A DNA stretch of 64,000 nt from Aphrophora alni (taxonomy: Eukaryota > Arthropoda > Insecta > Hemiptera > Aphrophoridae). Under the pieces are notes generated by a model. It did not search any database and was not told where the DNA came from. It was given only the letters and a program-made list of their open reading frames with translations. The position numbers and the translations under genes are program-made. This document shows, piece after piece, positions 58,090 through 64,000 of the stretch. The stretch lies in assembly GCA_963513935.1 (NCBI GenBank), contig OY740765.1, forward strand, positions 148,887,830 through 148,951,829, in the 5' to 3' direction. Position 1 is the first letter of the stretch; every line of letters starts with the position of its first letter.

Positions 58090-61000
58090 AATACAGTCTT
58101 CGCTAACTATGTATGGTAACATTTATTTCCCATTTTTTAATGTTCAGAGAAGTTTAATTGATCAAAATATTTTATTGCAATTCAGGATGAGAATGCAGGA
58201 AAAGCTATGTAAAAGCCATTACTGACGAAATGAAATGATTAGAATCAGATTTAAAAGTCTGTAGGGAGTGGAATTTTATCATTGGACATTTTGTATTTCA
58301 TGTGATTGAATTATGATTCTGCATGTCAGAAATGAATGTTCCAATCACCGTTTTTACATTGGCAACAGTCAATAGTAGTAAGCCTAGTTACATATTAAAA
58401 TTTTTAATCAGGGTTTGGAGACAAATTGTTTTATTACTTTTTGTATAACGTAGTAAAGAGCGTGAAAGGGAATATATTGTGAGTATCCTTTTTACACAGC
58501 CGTAAAATAAAAAAATTAAAAAAATAAATGAACCTGTCATCAGACTGAAATAAAAATGTATCATTTTCTGTAACGATTTGGGAAAAATTTTGCTAAGTTG
58601 TAAGTTCTGAAGGTCCTAAACTAAACGTATGGTCGTCACTTCCCCAAAATTAGTGATGGGTATTTATCGATTATGAAGGGTAAATGAACCGGTACTTTCC
58701 ACTTTTTACTTTTAAAATGCCAAAAACATTTATTTTGTATGGTGTTAGATACGTTGCTTCGTTAGAAAGCTTTACGTTCTATCAAATTGTATTGAAATCT
58801 TTGTACAATATTGAAATATAACACCAGCATTCAAGTTTCATCTTGTTTATTTTATCTCCTGACTCGAGACTGTTGGGAATTTACTAACCAAACCAAAGTG
58901 TTTTCGTATATATCCCATAGGAACTTTTGAGGGGATACGATAATTAATTTGTCATTATAATTGTCTATTTTTTAAATCATTGGATTTTTATTTTAAACAA
59001 ATAATTCACGTTGCTACTTTAAAGGGCGTTCAGATATACGTATCCCACTATTTTTAAATTTTGTATGTAAACAAATATTGATTTTCAACTGAATTTATGG
59101 TTGATATTTTGGATTAACTAATTTGTGCAACGATTTGTAAAACCTAGTCTACATACCAAGTTTGAAATAATAAAACTGCGACCTCTAGAATGTCTCATCA
59201 TATCATTCAAAGAGAAAAACGGCTGCCAAATTAATCCAATGAGTATACACTAGCCGCCACGAGATAAGTTCGTTGAGGGAGGTGCCAGTAGACACCCTGA
59301 CTTTGAAGAAACCAATAGGGACTGTGCGGGTTTGCCAAATCGTTTTCCCGCTGTGACAACGCTTAGCGTAGCGATTCTTCTGCAGTTAGATTAATTTACG
59401 CTCTGGAAAATCATAGATACTCATTTAATTTTGGATCACAGTTCCAAAGCGCATAATTTAACGAACAGTTTTTAAAAAATACCTCCGTAACTGATTTCCT
59501 TCCTTGTAAACAATCCGAAAATTTTCAACGAAAACAATATTTTGTCTACTAAATAAATTAAATAGAAATTGTTTTCCTTATATTGCAAAATATTCAATTA
59601 AAAACTAATAAATATTTTTGTACTGGGTTATTGTTGATACAAGGGAAATAATTATTTATTTATTGTTTCACATAATGTATTAACATTAAAGCAAAAATTT
59701 TTTGAAGTTAAATGTACTAGTACCGCTGAGATAATGGTAATGTATCAGTTAGACCAATGACTACATAAATACTATAAGACACGACATGGCCATGTTAAAT
59801 ATTCTACGCTTATTCTTGAGTTGACCAATACCCGCTAGGTCGCTCTGCTAGAGAATCTGAAGTTGATGTGACTGGCGCTAGGTGGCTGTACGGTCAAACA
59901 ATGTTTCAGGCGGGTAAGAGAAAACGCACTGATGCCACATATTGGACCAGAGATGCGAGGGAAGGTCGAGATACGCTTATCTCAGCGCACGAACTGACAA
60001 CACTGGCTATGCTGACGGAAATAAGTGAGAAGGTTTGTGAGAGAGAGGTCTTCAGTTGTACAGTTTCAACCAAGTGGGATGCGTACAGTCAAGCACCTGC
60101 TGCTAGCGCTTTCTAATAGCTGTGTGTCAAACTTGTGACGAACAGCACCCGTAAAGCGTAGACCATTTCCCTATCCTATGTCGTGTCTTATAGTATTTAT
60201 GTAGTCATTGGTTAGACTAAAGATGTTTAAATTATTCAAAGAAAAAAACTATAGTTTAACTCATAAAAAAATCTACGCAAACAATAAAACTACTTATTTA
60301 CGCAACTCTATTCGCATTGCAAGACGTCGGTAGCCTCGCTCGGGGTTAGCTTCTTGTGGAAAGCTGTTTGAATTGACATCCGCGCGTTACTCTTGCTCTC
60401 CTATTGGTTATTTATTACCTAACGGACTTGATTCGTGGTGCAAACTGCAAATATAGAAATAAACTAACTTACGCAACTAGTTCATCAACAGGAAGTTCAG
60501 TGATGGATCATTGCGGCCTATCCTTTGAAAATATTATGACTTTGACAAGTTTCCACCTCTTGCTGTTGATATTTCCTGTTTCATTTCCGCCTTAAGCTCT
60601 AGTGTAAGTTGATACTACCCTTTGAATGTGTGTGTGGGGGGGGGGGTGAAGTTCTAAAGTTGCAAAATATAATCATTTATCTTATTCTACCCTTATTTAG
60701 GTAGAATGTATTTTACTATATAATTCTTGATTGTAGGGAAATGAAAATAATGTAAATAGATATTCTGTATGACAGTTTTTCATTATTAAGTTGGATAATT
60801 TGTCGCATGCGTTATCTAGTTTGGTGAATAAAATATCATTTTTAGTTGTGTACAAAATTGTAGTAGACAATTAATTATTTTAATCGCTAAATAAAATAAA
60901 CATGGATTCCCTAAAGAAACACTTTATTTTCAAGAAACAAATAATATTATATGGGCGCATGAAATGTCAAACGATTATATTTTTTGTAATATGTTAATTA

Positions 61001-61100
61001 CAAAATATAACTCATGGATAATTCAACATGAAAACTTGTCTCGAAAGAATAATATACGTAATGTGATCTCCTCTGTGTATTATCATTTTTAATAGGAAGA
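58090..61100 (+). repeat. Segmental tandem duplication, unit 1
   Basis: Colinear with 61546-63440. Anchors: 'aaaagccattactgacgaaa' (58211) against the same phrase at 61650; 'gctaagttgtaagttctgaa' (58593) against 'actaagttgtaagatctaaa' (62137); 'cataccaagtttgaaataat' (59151) against 'catatcaagtttgtataaaa' (62698); 'atttcctgtttcatttccgc' (60571) against 'atttcctgtttcattaccgt' (62955). The offset falls from about 3.5 kb to about 2.35 kb between 59.2 and 60.5 kb, because unit 1 has about 1.2 kb more there, including the second MITE copy. A G11 run lies at 60636-60646. No gene recognised. Confidence 0.82.
59755..60210 (+). mobile_element. 456-bp MITE, copy 2
   Basis: 33-bp perfect TIRs and a 7-bp target-site duplication GTTAGAC (59748-59754 and 60211-60217). 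Both known insertion sites read CAG followed by a T-rich hexamer (CAGTTAGAC and CAGTATTAG). The 82-codon frame lies at 59868-60116. The copy sits in the extra segment of duplication unit 1. Confidence 0.92.
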
Positions 61101-61545
61101 TTCTCACGTTAGTAACTAACCAGTGATGTACCAGTTGAAATGAAAGTATACCTCATTGAGTGGTAGACTTACCAACTTAATAGTTCTCCTAACGGGAAAA
61201 AGTTAGATGTAACCTAAAAGTAAGGGTTATAGAAGGGAATGTCTTTCTGTTCTTCTCCTTTTGAACTATGAAGATTCATCGACAGACGATGAAGATTTAG
61301 CTAACTTGAAAGGACCGGAAAGTAAATACAATTAATTCCTGATCCTAATATTCTCATAGATTTTGTCTGTGTGCAATATGGGAGGAATTATTGTAGGAAT
61401 TCCATAAAAGATGCATTTATGTCTCATTTTAGAATAAATAGAAAAATATAAAATATTCGTAACATGTATCCGCGCCTTCGAATAAAGTCATCAGTTTTAC
61501 TCTTCCCGTCGATTCTGTTCGGTTTGACAGTCCTCGCTTAAACGA

Positions 61546-63440
<1,895 letters not shown>

Positions 63441-64000
63441 ATTTTGTGATAAAAATATTTTCATATGGTATGGTTATCGTCTCTCTCATTTCTATGTCAG
63501 AGCATTTTGTCAAACCCAATTTTTCTTTTTCTAAATCATTTGGTTTTTAGAAACGTCTAAGAAAATCGAAGTGTATAGGCAGCGTGGAAGCCAATTATCA
63601 TCTGAACACTAATCTGTCATTATAAACACCAATCGTCATGCAAGAAATCCAGAACAATATTGCGTCAGGCTGAGGCGCATCTTGCACAAACCACTGGATT
63701 GGCAGACTAATTGGAAGTAATTGATTTTCGTTCCTTAGCATAGTCATGTAATGCTCAATGTTTATAGTCTCTTCAAAGAGGACTCTCTAATAAGGTCATA
63801 GCAATCAACACATGAACCAGTGGTCTAACATTTATCCTTTTTGTATTTGGATTTTTCGAAATTTAACATTTTATTTAAACAGTGGTGTTTAGAAAAGTTT
63901 TAAAATACCAGACAGCTCCCGTACTTTTGGAAAACTCTGTATAGTCTACTATATGTTTTTATGAAAGTAAGTTTCATCTGAAAAATATTGTGAATGTTTC
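63441..64000. other. Non-coding stretch, no feature recognised
   Basis: No gene or repeat recognised up to the window edge. Confidence 0.4.

Noticed and set aside
57925..58119. Tyr-Ile repetitive open frame
   Set aside because: Translation of the (TA)n tract.

Overview
This window looks like intergenic, repeat-dominated DNA from a eukaryote, most probably an insect or another arthropod with a large, AT-rich genome. The grounds are strong AT bias with many A/T runs, long dinucleotide microsatellites, decayed copies of animal transposon classes (mariner, an IS630/Tc1-like element with a QQDG motif, non-LTR retrotransposons with RNase H), short non-autonomous inverted-repeat elements, and no long open reading frames. 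I found no convincing host protein-coding gene, tRNA or rRNA. The longest open frames are only 60-136 codons, and most fall in microsatellites, tandem arrays or transposon fossils.

Layout. 1-8 kb: plain AT-rich sequence with a (TA)n tract, a ~62-bp tandem array and a 230-bp fold-back. 8.4-9.4 kb: a 46-bp minisatellite joined to a dispersed element body, here called family A. 9.4-19 kb: AT-rich DNA with two long poly(A) tracts, a tandem block of a second repeat (family B), a 917-bp TA-flanked DNA transposon remnant and a non-LTR retrotransposon tail. 20.3-20.8 kb: non-LTR fragment on the minus strand. 21.6-22.9 kb: a GC-rich island with five CCAAT boxes, a TATA-like box, an LTR-like layout and two histone-type 3' stem-loop motifs. 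24-35 kb: family A, B and C copies, a longer non-LTR fragment (27.85-29.03 kb, minus strand) and a 62-bp minisatellite attached to an inverted family A copy. 35-51 kb: old repeats, hairpins, direct duplications and a (AG)n tract. 51.5-53.7 kb: a mariner remnant with intact terminal repeats, a CpG-rich inverted-repeat element and the first of two 456-bp MITE copies. 58-63.4 kb: a diverged tandem segmental duplication whose first unit carries a ~1.2-kb insertion with the second MITE copy nested in it.

The most coherent signal is family A. About nine copies share a body ending in a conserved block that includes a splice-donor-like GGTAAGTACC. In two copies, a motif normally present once beside the body has expanded into a minisatellite. 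The two arrays (46-bp and 62-bp units) share a ~28-bp core but have unrelated linkers, so they appear to be separate expansions of one element-internal motif. All alignments were made by eye, and repeat boundaries are approximate unless a target-site duplication is stated.
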